Below, piece after piece: positions 11,489-22,397 of a stretch of DNA of 64,000 nucleotides (its first letter is position 1; every line of letters begins with the position of its first letter). The DNA is from Anaeramoeba flamelloides (taxonomy: Eukaryota; Metamonada; Anaeramoebidae), in assembly GCA_027625915.1 (NCBI GenBank), contig JANTQA010000032.1, forward strand, positions 8,060,001-8,124,000. The letters run 5' to 3'. Made by a program: the position numbers and the translations under genes. Under the pieces are notes generated by a model. That model was given only the letters and a program-made list of their open reading frames with translations, was not told the DNA's origin and did not search any database.

Positions 11489-12754
11489 TTAAGGGATTAG
11501 CGTCTACCACAGAGAAGCCAAAGATTAAAGTATGTCGTTATTGGGTGTAAATCACATTAGTGCGATATGGTTCAAATGTCGCTAAAAAATCGATTTGTTA
11601 AATAGTGATATTTGTTGATCATCATCAATTTAATATGATCCTAGAATTGTAAAAAAAAAACGAGAATTTTTGAACAAAAACTGTTTTACTGCCTCAAATT
11701 TAAGGATTGAATTATCAATATTCAGACTCCAAAGTTGCAAAATCTATAGCATTATTTAAATGAATTCAAAAAAATATGTTGATTATAATTCTCAATAGTT
11801 GATATTTTTAATATAGCTGAGAGAGAATTATAATTTGCTTATTTTGGGAAAATGGGTACAATTTCAAGATTTATTATTCGAAACGGGCGAGTTAATACCC
11901 AGAATTAAAATAAAAATAAAAACAAAAAAAAATAAAATAAAATATATTTACAATTTTGCTGGAAAATAAATAAAAAAATAAAAATGTAAAAAAATCTACC
12001 AATTTTTTTAATAATTTTGAAAATTTGTCTCAAATACAGAATTTCCAAAAATCAATATTAAATTTTATGTAGATCAAGTATAGCAACTTGTACTAATTTT
12101 CAAAAAAAGTAAAATTTAAAAGAGTCTTTTAATCATCTGACTTATATAATTTATATTTTTAACAAACAGTAATAATATGAAAATTGAGTTGAAAATTTCT
12201 AGATCAAATTTATCAATTTGTTCGAGTTTGGTACTTTACTATTTTGATTTATCCCACAAATCATCTAATTTTAATAATTAGAAACTCTCAAAATCATCCT
12301 AAAAAGTTCTTTTGAATAAAAAAAAGTTTACAATTCACAATTTGAAAATATCCAACATTGGAAGTAAAAAAAAACGTAAGAAGTTAATCCTATATCTAAG
12401 CTAATTAAATCATGTTGGTAAAATGTTATTTTTGTCATTTATTTTTTAGAATAGCCTGGTATGAAATGATAACTTTCAAAAATTTGTGGTTAAATGTGGA
12501 TTAGTTTCTAAAAATTTCAATTTTTTTAAAAAATTAAATAATTAAAGAAATAAAATTTTCGACAAATTATTTCTGTAATATTGGGAATATATTGATATTA
12601 TAATTGGATTTATAAAAACGAAACAAAACTAATCAGTCTTTGGGTTTTTATGTGAGAAAATTATTTAGTTAATTTTGGAAATTTTAAAAATATAAAAATT
12701 GTTACTTTTAGAAATTCTACATATGAATTATTAAATACTGGAATACTAAACTCC
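11489..12754. mobile_element. Family B element, long copy with TTAAGGG end
   Basis: The left end reads TTAAGGGATTAGCG. The sequence aligns with 59460-60010 through ATTAAAGTATGT, CATCATCAATTTAATATGATC, GAATTATCAATATTCAGACTCC and, further right, AATATTGGGAATATATTGAT and GAATACTAAACTCC. The middle (about 11745-12475) has no counterpart in the shorter copy, so this copy gained an insertion or the other lost one. No transposase-like frame is present. Confidence 0.6.
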
Positions 12755-13922
12755 TTTTCAAATAAAAGGGGACAGTAAAAATCAAGAATTGTTCATAATT
12801 GAATCAAATTAATTGTAGTCTCATTCTAAAATCTAAAAAACTCTTTAAAACGTAAAAAGGCGCTCAACTGAATCTATAAAACTCATGATGACAAAACAAT
12901 ACAAAGTGAAATTCAATATTTGTTCAAATTGATCATAAATTTTATTTAAAATGAGAAATCTTGTTTTGTAAATTGTAAAGAAACAAATTAAAATTTTTAC
13001 TAAAAATCGTTGAAAGAGGTGAATTGGGGATAAGTTATTGAGATTTTATTGATAATATTTTAGACTTTAACGTTTTGTTCTTTAGAGACTCATTTTCAAT
13101 ATAAAGCCACAATTCATCTTTGTATTCTGTTGTAATCGTTATTTTCAATATTTTATTTTTTTTTTTTTTTTGTTAAATAGAACAATGTAATAATGTTCTT
13201 TCATAATACCTATATCTAGCTCATTCGAAATAAAACTTAAACTGTTTAACATTTTTATACATTTGTAGATTATTTCCAAATTGTTTTCTTCTTATCTTGC
13301 TTTTTTCATTTTCAAACTGTTCAATATCCATCAAGAAAAATGTAAAATTAAAAAATGAATAATTAAAATGAAAATTATAAATAATTAATTATCTTATTAA
13401 CAATCAAGGACAATGGTATTGATGATTTTAGGAGTTTCGACTTTTGTTTAAAAAGGATTTTATTATATTGGTTTCTATTTTTTGTTTTGGAAAAGAAAAT
13501 AAAAAACAAATCCAAAATTTAAATTTATTATAGTTGTCATTGGTAAAAAAATATCGGCTTTGATGAGATCTATACTTATTTTACATAAAATTATAAAAAT
13601 TATGATAATTTCAATCAAATCGTAATATTAGAGAAAATTGTGATATTCAATATTATCGCGATAATATTACAAATCGAGATATATACTATCATTCAAAATC
13701 ATTGTCCCATCAAAAATCAAAATTTAAAGAAAAATATTTTTAATACTTGTAGTTATCTATTATAATATCAAAATTTTTATTTTAGTATTTGGTTCACTAC
13801 TCCAGGGGTATTTGTTTTTCTTCAAAAAATAAAATAAAAAAAAGTTAAAAAAAAATTTTAAAAAAAAATTGGGCCATTTATTTGGAATGAAGCATTACAT
13901 GAAAAAAATTTTTTTTTAAAAA

Positions 13923-14045
13923 TTAATAAAACCCATTTATCGATTCTCCTTCCCTTTGAATAACTAAATCTAATCTCTTTGTCATATTTGAAACCAATTT
14001 TTTCATTAATTCATCTGTTACTTCTTTCAAATTTTTCATTTTCAT
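13923..14045 (-). CDS. Possible small protein or terminal exon, 40 residues
   Basis: An ATG-started frame of 40 codons ending in TAA. The peptide contains EVTDELMKKLVSNMTKR followed by LDLVIQREGESINGFY. Its composition (Val, Asp, Glu, Leu, Thr, Arg, Gly) is unlike the Phe/Lys/Ile/Asn-rich peptides of random frames here, and it should be mostly helical. The frame stays open upstream to a TTTTTTTCAAAAG acceptor-like site, so it could be the last exon of a longer gene. I do not recognise the family. Frames of this length do occur by chance in this DNA, so confidence is low. Confidence 0.25.
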   Translation of the reverse strand: MKMKNLKEVTDELMKKLVSNMTKRLDLVIQREGESINGFY

Positions 14046-14651
14046 TTTCCATTTTAACAAAACACTTTTGAAAAAAATAAAAAAGAGAAAAAATGATTTA
14101 TTTGCAAACTTTTCATTGTGAGAGGAAAAACTTCAAAACGATACAAAAGCAATTCAAAATTGAAATATAAGGTGGTCCATTTATTTTGAATTTTAGTTTA
14201 CTATAAAATCACCATTATCTTTCAAAAAGCATGACAAATGCCAAAATATCGAGATTAAAAAATTATCACGATATTATAAACTCTTTTTCAGTCAAAGGGG
14301 CCCAGTTTTCTTGAAGAAATAGAAAATATTCTATGATTTTAATGCAGATTTCTACTCAAAATAAATTTTCAATTTTTTGATCAAAATCATTTTTTAGAAA
14401 TACGTTTTTTACTTTTTTTCTTTATCTTCTTTTTTTTTTTTTTTTTTTTTTTTTAGTTTTTAAAAAATTAAATTTGAAAACATAAATGTTTGAAACTTAA
14501 AATCAGCATTAAGAAAAGTGAGACTTTTAATTTTCTTTTAAAAAATCAATACATTTGCAAGTAAAAAATCTTATTGTCAACAATTTAAATGTCCTCAAGA
14601 AATTGAGAAATTTTTCACAAGACATTCCCATGTTAGAGGGACAAATTTTTT

Positions 14652-15084
14652 TTAAATATTTTGTTTTTTTTGAAATTTTATAGCAAGTTCAGGTATTTTG
14701 TTTATGATTATAGGTTCTAATATGAAGTTTATTATTTCTCGTATTTCTAAACAATCAAAGTTTGGTTTATTCTTAAAAAATAACTTGAATTTTTCAAATT
14801 TGGCTATTCCCTTTGGGTGAAATGGGGTTTAGTTGATGGGTTTTGGGAAAATTTAGCAATATTTTTACAAAGAAATTTTACTGGAACAAAAAATAGATTA
14901 TATAATTAAAAGGTATTCTTTGAAAAAGCAACAACAAAGATACTTGGTTGAATCAAAGATAAGATCAAAGAATTTTATTGTACTTACTTTTGGTTTGGTT
15001 GACAAACCTATCGATCCTTTTTGATCAACAAAAATATGAACTAAAGAGAAATAAATATTTTCTCCGTCAAAACTGGTGTTATAA
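14652..15084 (-). CDS. Possible gene fragment: two phase-compatible exon-like frames
   Basis: Frame 1 (15084-14988) follows a CACAAG acceptor-like site and ends at a consensus donor, AAAA|GTAAGT. Its peptide includes SFDGENIYFSLVHIFVDQ and KGSIGLSTKPK. Frame 2 (14771-14652) starts after TTTTTTAAG in the same phase and reads NKPNFDCLEIREIINFILE, then PIIINKIPELAIKFQKKQNI and TAA. The implied intron is 216 nt. No upstream exon or start codon could be placed, and no family is recognised. It may be the tail of a decayed or unusual gene, or chance. Confidence 0.25.
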
Positions 15085-16139
15085 CTTGTGTTGGGTCAAA
15101 GGGCTTCTAAAACAACAAACCATTCAAATGTTCTTTAAAGAATGTGTTCTTGGGTGAAAAAAATTTCAATTTCTATTAAAGCTGAAAGGAATTGGATAAC
15201 TTTACAAAAGCTTTTTTAATAAAATAGTTTGATGAGGACAATTATATAGACTGTTTATATAGTTGTTGTCTTTTTTTATTCTTCTTCTTTGAATATTTTT
15301 GTATTGTACAGACAATACAGCTAGAACTTTGAGGTTGGTTTTTTTTAATCGATTATCAAGAAGAAGGAAAATTACTCTCTATTCTTTTTGCTTATTTAAA
15401 TGGTGAAGGTAATAGCCCTTTTTAAAAAAGCCACATCTGTTTTATATTCAAGTATATTATTGAAATGGATAACTATTATTATTGATCATAAAATTTGTAT
15501 AAGATTTTATATATGTTAAAAAAAATGTATTGAAAAGAAAAAATTTTAAAATTTCAGTACAAACAAACCCATGTCTTTTCTGTCTTCTAAAACTTTCCAA
15601 CACTTGAAGACAATTCACAAACACTTCCAAATACTTTTAAGTATTTTTTTTTTTTTTTTTTTTTGGGGGTATAAGTCTCCAAGCTTGTAAAAGTCAAGAG
15701 ATTTTTTTTAAGGTAATGTTAAAAAAATAATTTTTCATTTTATTGAAATAAAATAAATATCACGATTTTATGATTTTTAGTGATAAAGTTTAAATAATTA
15801 CATTTTTTTTAATATTATTGCGATTTTATTGTTGATATCATGATAATATATGTTATCATCAAAGCCCATGAAGTAATAATTTATTGTGTGATTAATGTTA
15901 TAATAGATTTTTTTGGGTAACAGAAACTATTTGAGCCATCTGGAACCAAGATAGTTTATACTAAATTACAACATACTTTGATTATAGAGAAATTTATTTT
16001 GAAGTTAATATCTTAAGGCTTGATAAGAAGATAATTTTTAAAATATTTATTATTTAATAAATATCTTTTACTCGGGTAACCAATTATTTTTGATATTAGA
16101 GAATTTTGATGATTTAAATCGGAAAAAATATTTATTTTT

Positions 16140-17050
16140 TTGATTTTCCGTTATGTTTTTTTAATTTTTGAAATAGACTGAAAATAGTTCGAAATTTTCT
16201 GTTTATTTCAAAAATTAAAAAAAAAGCGGTTAGGTTTTATAGAATTTATAAGAATTGAGTAAAAACAAAGATTTTGCTCAATTCTTTTGAATTCTGGAAA
16301 AGCTCCGTTAGATTTTCTTGAGTTTTCTGTTTATTTGGAAAATCAATAGATTTTTGTTCGAGGTTTTTTTTACTTTTTGAAATAAAACAGAAAACCTCAA
16401 GAAAACCTAGGTACTCTATGGACACTTTTCGTTAGGTTTTCTTGAGTTTTCTGTTTATTTGGAAAATCAGTTGATTTTCGTGAGGTTTTTTTTGAGTTTT
16501 CTATTTATTTGTGAAGTGTTCTAGTTTTTTTGAGGTTTTCTATTTTATTTGTGAAATTTTCGGTTTATTTTAAAAAGTAAAAATAAAACCGCCGTTCGCT
16601 TTTCCAGAATTTAAAAGAATAGAGTAAAAACAAAGATTTTGCTCAATTCTTTTGAATTCTGGAAAACCTAACCACTTGAGGACACTTTACCTTAGATTGT
16701 CCAGAATTCAAATGAATTGGGTGAAATCAAAGATTTTACTCAATTCTTTTAAATTCTGAAGAACTTAGGACATATTGGTTAGTTTTGTTTTTCTATTTTT
16801 GGCATTAAGCAAAAATGAAATATTTTTTCCATTGATTACAAAAATTTTAAATAACCTTGGCACTTGAGGAAACTTGGAAGGCACTTTTGTTAGGTTTTCC
16901 ATAATTTAATAGAAAATAGTAAAATTAACAGTTTTACTCTATTCTTCTGAATTCGGGAAAATCTAATAACCCCACGGTGCTTGGAGGTACCTGGTAGACA
17001 TGTAGGTTGAGTTTTCTATAATTTAAAAAAAAAAGTAAAATCTATATTTT
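16140..17050. repeat. Family F modular hairpin repeat, copy 1
   Basis: Built from short repeated modules: TTAGGTTTTCTTGAGTTTTC, TGTTTATTTGGAAAATCAAT, and their inverses. It also has at least four hairpins of the type TCCAGAATTC-AAAGAATTGAGTAAAA and its inverse, at about 16240-16302, 16604-16662, 16698-16763 and 16897-16962. Short words CACTT and CCTAGGTACTCTATGG separate modules. No coding frame. The same modules recur at 28.3, 40.8, 45.4, 55.7 and 62.8 kb. Confidence 0.7.
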
Positions 17051-17209
17051 TTTCGCAATTATTCTGAAAAGCTTATTACATGGAAAATTTTTCACACGGT
17101 GATTTTTTTTTTCAATTTTAGTTTTATAAGATGGGTGTAGCGTTTTCAAAACTATTATTGAAAATCTATATAAAATAAATATTCTAAAGTAGAATTTAAG
17201 GAAAATTCA

Positions 17210-17765
17210 TTCTTACATCTAAACACCATTTCAAAAATTATGACCCATCTGGGATAATAAATTGAAAAGAAAAGGTATCCTTTATTCTTCAAGAATAATT
17301 AATAACTAAATCTGATTTAATTTCACTTTTAAATCATTCTAAATATATAAAAGCCTGATATTTAAAAAATTAAAAAAAATAAAACCAAAAACTAAAAAAA
17401 AAAAGTGAGTCACATTTTTTGATATGAGCATTGTGGATTTTTATTACTGAAATTTTGTTTAACAAGAAGATTTTTTAGGAATAACTTAATTCATTTTAAA
17501 AGAGATTACATATTCTCAATTTTCAGAGTGATTATTTGTCTTTTTTAAGATTTTTTTTTTTTATGAAGATCCTTTTATTTTTACGCCTAAAATTTTCCCA
17601 ACAACCAAAAAAAAAGAAAAAAAAAAAATTAAAAAAAAGAAATTGAAAAACAAAAGGGGAAATAAATTTTTGAAAAAGCTAAACATAAAACTGTACTAAA
17701 TTAGAAAAAATGATTCTGATCCAAAAATTTGAAAATATTTTTTTGAGAAGAGGACTAAAATAAAC
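17210..17765. repeat. Dispersed repeat family G, copy 2 (inverted)
   Basis: Reverse complement of the repeat at 3640-4330 and 43840-44430: GTGAGTCACATTTTTTGATA, GAGCATTGTGGATTTTTATT, AGTGATTATTTGTCTTTT and AATGATTCTGATCCAAAAAT all match the inverse of those copies. Confidence 0.6.
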
Positions 17766-17769
17766 ACTC

Positions 17770-18240
17770 AAAACAACTTCAATTAACATTAAAAAGTGAA
17801 TCAAATTTTATGAAATCTAGTTTATTTAACGAATATTGCCCAAAAAAAGACCTTTTTTTGGGCTCGAGACTTTTAAAAATTGTGGTACTACTAAAAACAA
17901 TAAATACAATAACCTCAAGATTTTGAAAGAACGTAACGTTGATTATATTATCATTAAAATCAATTAACAATAGTGAAAAGATAATTGAAGTCGTACTTTT
18001 CTCTAACTCGGATTGTTCAATTTTATTTTTTCATTTGAAAGCTTAGATGTGATAAAAAAATTTTTAAGATTTTATACTGTAAAATTGAAAAAAAAATCTT
18101 ATTGGATCTTGGAAAATTGGATTTTCCAAAATTAATTGTAAATAAGATAAAAAATAATTTTTGATAAAAGATTTTTTATTATTAAATAGTGTTTATTATA
18201 AGTGAAATTATCAAAAAGTGTAAAATTCGCAAATATTTAA
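17770..18240. repeat. Dispersed repeat family H, copy 2
   Basis: The left half (GAGACTTTTAAAAATTGTGG, ACTACTAAAAACAATAAATA) matches 45880-46170 directly. The right half (GGAAAATTGGATTTTCC and TAGTGTTTATTATAAGTGAA) matches 31850-32160 directly and 45040-45340 inverted. The two halves occur separately elsewhere, so the family is mosaic. Confidence 0.5.
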
Positions 18241-19151
18241 TTTTTTTTTTTTGAAAAATTTTTTTATTGATTGTATTGTGACTCAATTTGAGTGAAATGG
18301 GGTTTCCGTAATTTCTCAGAGTTAAAAATGAAAAATATTGCAAAAAATTCTCATGATCTTGATAAATTTGGTAATATTTCAAAAAGAAAATATTTTTCTC
18401 TTTAATTGAATTTGGATAATTTCGAAATGGAAAAGATTTGAAATTAAGAAAAAGAATAATGATTCAACAATGATGGTATTGTATTTGGAGAGTTTGAGAA
18501 AGTCAAACATTTTAAAGAAAAAAATTGTTTTTTCAATTTTTGTTTTTTATTTTTTTAGACTTTCCTTTCAAAACATTTCTTTGAGTTGGAAGATTTCAAA
18601 AACTAATTTTTTGAAAGAGTTCTTTTGATTTTAAATCATTAAAATTCATTTGAGAGAGATTGAAAATGATGAGAACTTAAGTAAAAATTCGAATAAAAAT
18701 ATTGAAAAATTCGAATATTCGTTGGAAGATTTTGAGATTTGTGAAATAATGCTTTAAGAAAAGATTTAAATTGTTAATTGGTGGAACAGAAGGTGGTAAA
18801 AGAGAATCAGAAGTTCTTGATTGAAAAAAGATCTGGAATTAATATTTTAAAGATTATTTTCTTTTTTGTTAATAAGGAAATTGTTTAAAAAAATATAAAG
18901 TAGGTAAATTATGATAGATTGAAAATAATAAACATTAAATAAAAGTGTTGATGGAAGAATTAATTGAATGGGAATGAATTTATCATCATTTTAGAAATAA
19001 TTTTTTTTGAAAATAATTTTCATCATTTTTGAAAAAATTTTTTTTAATATGAAAGTAAAAAAAGAAATAGGTGTTTATTTCATGGTTTTCAGCCAATTTT
19101 GAGATAAAAACATGTTGTTTAAGAGTTAAAGGTAAAAAAAAAGAGCTATGC
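18241..19151. other. Gene-free stretch before tRNA-Asn
   Basis: AT-rich, with Lys/Phe/Ile low-complexity frames only. Nothing supported. Confidence 0.5.
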
Positions 19152-19161
19152 AAAAAAAAAA
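19152..19161 (-). terminator. Pol III terminator of tRNA-Asn
   Basis: Ten T residues on the minus strand begin directly after the discriminator base of the tRNA, the standard Pol III stop. Confidence 0.85.
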
Positions 19162-19234
19162 CTCTCCCGGGTGGGCTCGAACCACCGACCTCCAGATTAA
19201 CAGTCTGTTGCGCTGCCAACTGCGCCACGGAAGA
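19162..19234 (-). tRNA. tRNA-Asn(GTT)
   Basis: A 73-nt cloverleaf without intron. The acceptor stem is TCTTCCG against CGGGAGA (one G-U pair), the D stem is GCGC/GCGC, and the anticodon loop CTGTTAA gives anticodon GTT. The T stem is GGTGG/CCACC with loop TTCGAGC, and the discriminator is G. The anticodon stem ACAGA/TCTGG has one mismatch at the 27-43 pair. The internal A box TGGCGCAGTTGG and B box GGTTCGAGCCC are near-perfect. No CCA is encoded, as expected for a eukaryotic gene. Confidence 0.95.
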
Positions 19235-20040
19235 ATACATTAAAATTGGTATTTTTCTGATGTTTAGATATTATTTATCCAAAAATCTCTCTAAAAAAGA
19301 TAATTAAATAAAAAAATAAATTTTTTCAAATCGATTAAACAACATTCACTCAAATAAATAATTATTTTAATTCTTTTCAATTCTATTCACAAAATAATAC
19401 ACTCAAAATATATTTCTAAACCTTATTTTATAATAAAAAAATTCTATATCATACAAAGACAAAGTACCTTATAAAAATCAATTAATAAAAAGAGATAACT
19501 GAATATATATTCATTTAGAAAACCAACACACTAATAACTCTTTTTAATTTTTTTCCCCAAAGGTAATAGAGTAATCATTTACACAAGACTACAATTAAAC
19601 CCGATATGCAACTTTATTTATCAACTTTAAAGAAATGATTTATCATTTTTAAAAGATTTCATAATTCCAATGTAATTTTCAGTCAAAAGATCTCGATCCT
19701 TTTTTGTTTGGGATTTTTGGATCAAAATAGAAAACAAAAAAAAATGCCAAAAAATAAAATTTTGAAGAAATCTCACTATTAGTGGTTTCTGAGAGTCTGT
19801 TTAAACAATTAACCTTGAACTTTTAATAAGATTTTAAAAAAACAATAAAAATAATTCAAATATTAAATCTATTGAGGATCTAAGAAAAATTTGATCAACT
19901 ATTTTATTCACAACTTTTATTAAATTTCTTGAAATTTAAAATTTCAGACAATATTCTTTTTCAAATATATAGAGTCTAAACAAGTTACTTTTTTTATTAA
20001 ATCAGTTTTTTGATAATATCTATTTTTTTTTTTTTTTTTA
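19235..20040. other. Gene-free stretch after tRNA-Asn
   Basis: AT-rich upstream flank of the tRNA gene. No feature found. Confidence 0.5.
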
Positions 20041-20416
20041 CACAAGAGCAAATATCAAATATTGAAAAAAAAAGAGTTTTTACAATTTTGGAGATAAATA
20101 AAGTGTTCCATTCAATTATCCACAATTTTGGTAATAGTAAAAGATATCTGTGTTTTGATTTTCGGTCCTAATGGAATTTAAATAAAAAATCGTTTGGTAA
20201 ATACTAATACATTGTTCGAAAAATGATTTTTTTTTTAAAAATTGAAAGATTGGTATTTACCAAACGATTTTTTGATTAAAATCATTATTAATCTATTAAG
20301 ATAATCAGAATTTATATTTACTATATTACTATTGTGGATAATTGAATGGGACCCTTTATTTATCTCGAAAATTGTAAAAACTCTTTTTTTTACAACATTT
20401 GATATTTGCTCTTGTG
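20041..20416. repeat. Large palindrome (foldback element)
   Basis: Arms of about 170 bp start with CACAAGAGCAAATATCAAAT and end with its inverse ATTTGATATTTGCTCTTGTG. Further inward, TTTTTACAATTTTGGAGATA matches TATCTCGAAAATTGTAAAAA inverted, and AAAAAATCGTTTGGTAAATA matches TATTTACCAAACGATTTTTT inverted, around a short centre near 20228. No coding frame. Probably a MITE or foldback element; no second copy was noticed in this window. Confidence 0.7.
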
Positions 20417-20559
20417 AAGAAATATTCATTTGAAATTGTTTTATTTGTTTGAAAATCTTTATAAATTTGAGAAATAATTCTAAGGTCTATATTGGCACAT
20501 TTACTCTTTAGGTTTTTAAGAACCCACTGAATGAATTAAGATTGTGTAATTAATTATAG

Positions 20560-21120
20560 ATTATAAATAATCAAATTAAAAATTATTTCTTTTGATTATA
20601 AGTTGATTTATTCAGATTTTAAAAAAAGTATTTTGGGGGAATTATTAATTTAATTCTTTGGTGCTTTTTCTCAGATTTTTTTATTCACAAAAGAGAAAAA
20701 ATTGATTTGAACTGTTCTTTGAATCAAAAAATTATATTTTTTTCAAGTTTAAAATAATTATTGTATTTTTTTGATATAAAGTAAATTTTTTAAACTGGTT
20801 TATTTTGAACTTGGTGGTTATTCTTTTTAATTTGTGTTTTTGTACATTTTATTTACAGGTAATAAGATTTCTTTATTCTTTCAAAGAAAATATATTTTTT
20901 TTAAATAATTCAGAAATATATTGAATTTTGTACTTCTAAAAAATTAGAAAAATGGATCAGACTTTTAAAAATAATAATTTCTTTCTGAAAATTTGATTAA
21001 AAGTATTTATTCTCTTGTAGTAATCAGATTTTTACTTTATTTTTCAATTTAAACATGTAGTGATTTTTTTTGAATTTTGTATTAAATTTGCTTGAAGATT
21101 TTTTTTAGTTTACTAGTACC
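20560..21120. repeat. Dispersed repeat family C, copy 1
   Basis: Aligns with 34730-35265 through TTTTTCTCAGATT, GAAAAAATTGATTTGAAC, TTTAAAATAATTATTGTA, AATTCAGAAATATATT and TTTTTTTTGAATTTTGTATT. Its right edge is GTACC followed by TTAA at 21121, like the CC-TTAA ends of families D and E. About 500 bp and without a coding frame. Confidence 0.55.
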
Positions 21121-21329
21121 TTAAGGACTATCTGATTTTTATGCTCTATGAGCATTGAAATATAAAGCAGTAAATAGATTAAGACCTTTAAAAATAGGTG
21201 AATTGAGGGGAAAGTCAAAATATTGCTAATTTTTAGCGATTTAAGATTTTAACTAAAATCATTTATTGATTCAAAAATTTTACGAAAAATCCCAACAAAA
21301 CAAGGCAAAAATAAAAGGTTTTTTTTTTT

Positions 21330-21434
21330 GATATTGGGTAAATGTCACTCCACTTTCTTTTCAAATGGGTGGACCCACTCACCACCAACTCTAACATACT
21401 TCAATATAAAGTAGAGTGGCATTTTCTCAATATC
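21330..21434. repeat. Short inverted repeat (hairpin)
   Basis: GATATTGGGTAAATGTCACTCCACTTT and its near inverse AAAGTAGAGTGGCATTTTCTCAATATC bound a 50-base loop. That is about 27-bp arms with a few mismatches. It could be a small MITE or a structured transcript. Confidence 0.55.
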
Positions 21435-22197
21435 ATTTTGGAAGTCGAAAGTTTTGAGTGAAAAATTTTGGATTTGGAAAGTAAATTTTTTTTACCTTCC
21501 TCAAAAAAACCTAAATTTTACATTTTAACAAGATCCATTAACTCAACATTCTTTTGAGTTCATAATTCGTGGTGGGGGTATAAAAGTAATAGCCACTGGG
21601 AATAAAATTCGAATAATCCTTAAATCAATTGATTTCACACAAATTAAAAAAAAAAACCAAAAATTGAAAAAAATAAAAACACCAATTCATCTTTGAAAAT
21701 TCCAACAAGTCTTTTTTCAGGTATTGAAATTCTCTAAATAGGCAAACAATTTATAAATTGTGAATAAATGATAAATTCCATTGTAAACACAACCACTATT
21801 TGATAAACAATAACAAAAAAAAAATTCCATTCATTAATTTAAAAAAACTGTTGAAAAAAATCAAAAATAAGTCTATATTTGAATTTCCAACAGCTGAGTT
21901 TTATTACCCATTTTCTTTTTTAAATTTTAAATTTAATCCTGTTTTTTTAATTCTTCGGTTTTTTATTTTTTTTTGACAAGACAACTTTAGAAATTTTTTT
22001 TCTTTCATTCTGAACAAATTTCTATTAGGACTGTATACAATTCATTGGAAAGACCTTGATTGTTTTGTCAATTTTTTAATAATGAACTAATTTTGTTAAA
22101 TTTTTATATTGATTTTATTATCACAGGTGCTAATATTATAAGAAATAAAATATAATAATTTGTGGTTCTACAAAATATATTTAATGGGGTTTTATTG

Positions 22198-22397
22198 TAC
22201 AGTCAGTTCCATTTTTAAGGCACAAACTTCAACGAAATTTAAGGCATAATAAAAATCTCAAATTAAGGAATAAAATTCAGATTCTAGTAAAATAAATTGT
22301 AAAAAACAAGATTCCAAATTTTATGCCTTAATTTGAGATTTGTTTTGTTACTTCAATTTCGTTGAAAGTTTGTGCCTTAAAAATGGAACTGATAGTA
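22198..22397. mobile_element. Family A MITE copy 3
   Basis: Begins TACAGTCAGTTCCATTTTTAA and ends AAAATGGAACTGATAGTA. Each arm carries AAGGCACAAACTTCAACGAA and related words in opposite orientation. 200 bp. Confidence 0.75.

Larger units (their letters stand above)
13556..15866. repeat. Inverted-repeat-bounded segment (2.3 kb)
   Basis: GGCTTTGATGA at 13556 is inverted at 15866 (TCATCAAAGCC). The flanking 70 bases also match imperfectly, with AATCGTAATATTA against the inverse of TAATATTATTGCGATT. A third related stretch, ATATCGAGATT...TTATCACGATATTATAA, lies at about 14245-14280. It may be an old foldback or DNA element, or several overlapping repeats. It encloses the exon-like frames at 13923-15084. 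A perfect 20-bp palindrome centred on TCGCGA lies at 13649-13668. Confidence 0.35.

Noticed and set aside
15590-15660. Minus-strand peptide FGSVCEL resembling the AP-complex sigma adaptin motif
   Set aside because: The match stops after seven residues and is followed by an unrelated sequence and a stop; the rest of the adaptin fold is absent nearby.
18986-19307. Frames on both strands across the tRNA-Asn gene (with GLEPPTSRLTVCC on the plus strand)
   Set aside because: This peptide is the familiar spurious translation of a tRNA gene; the cloverleaf and terminator explain the sequence.
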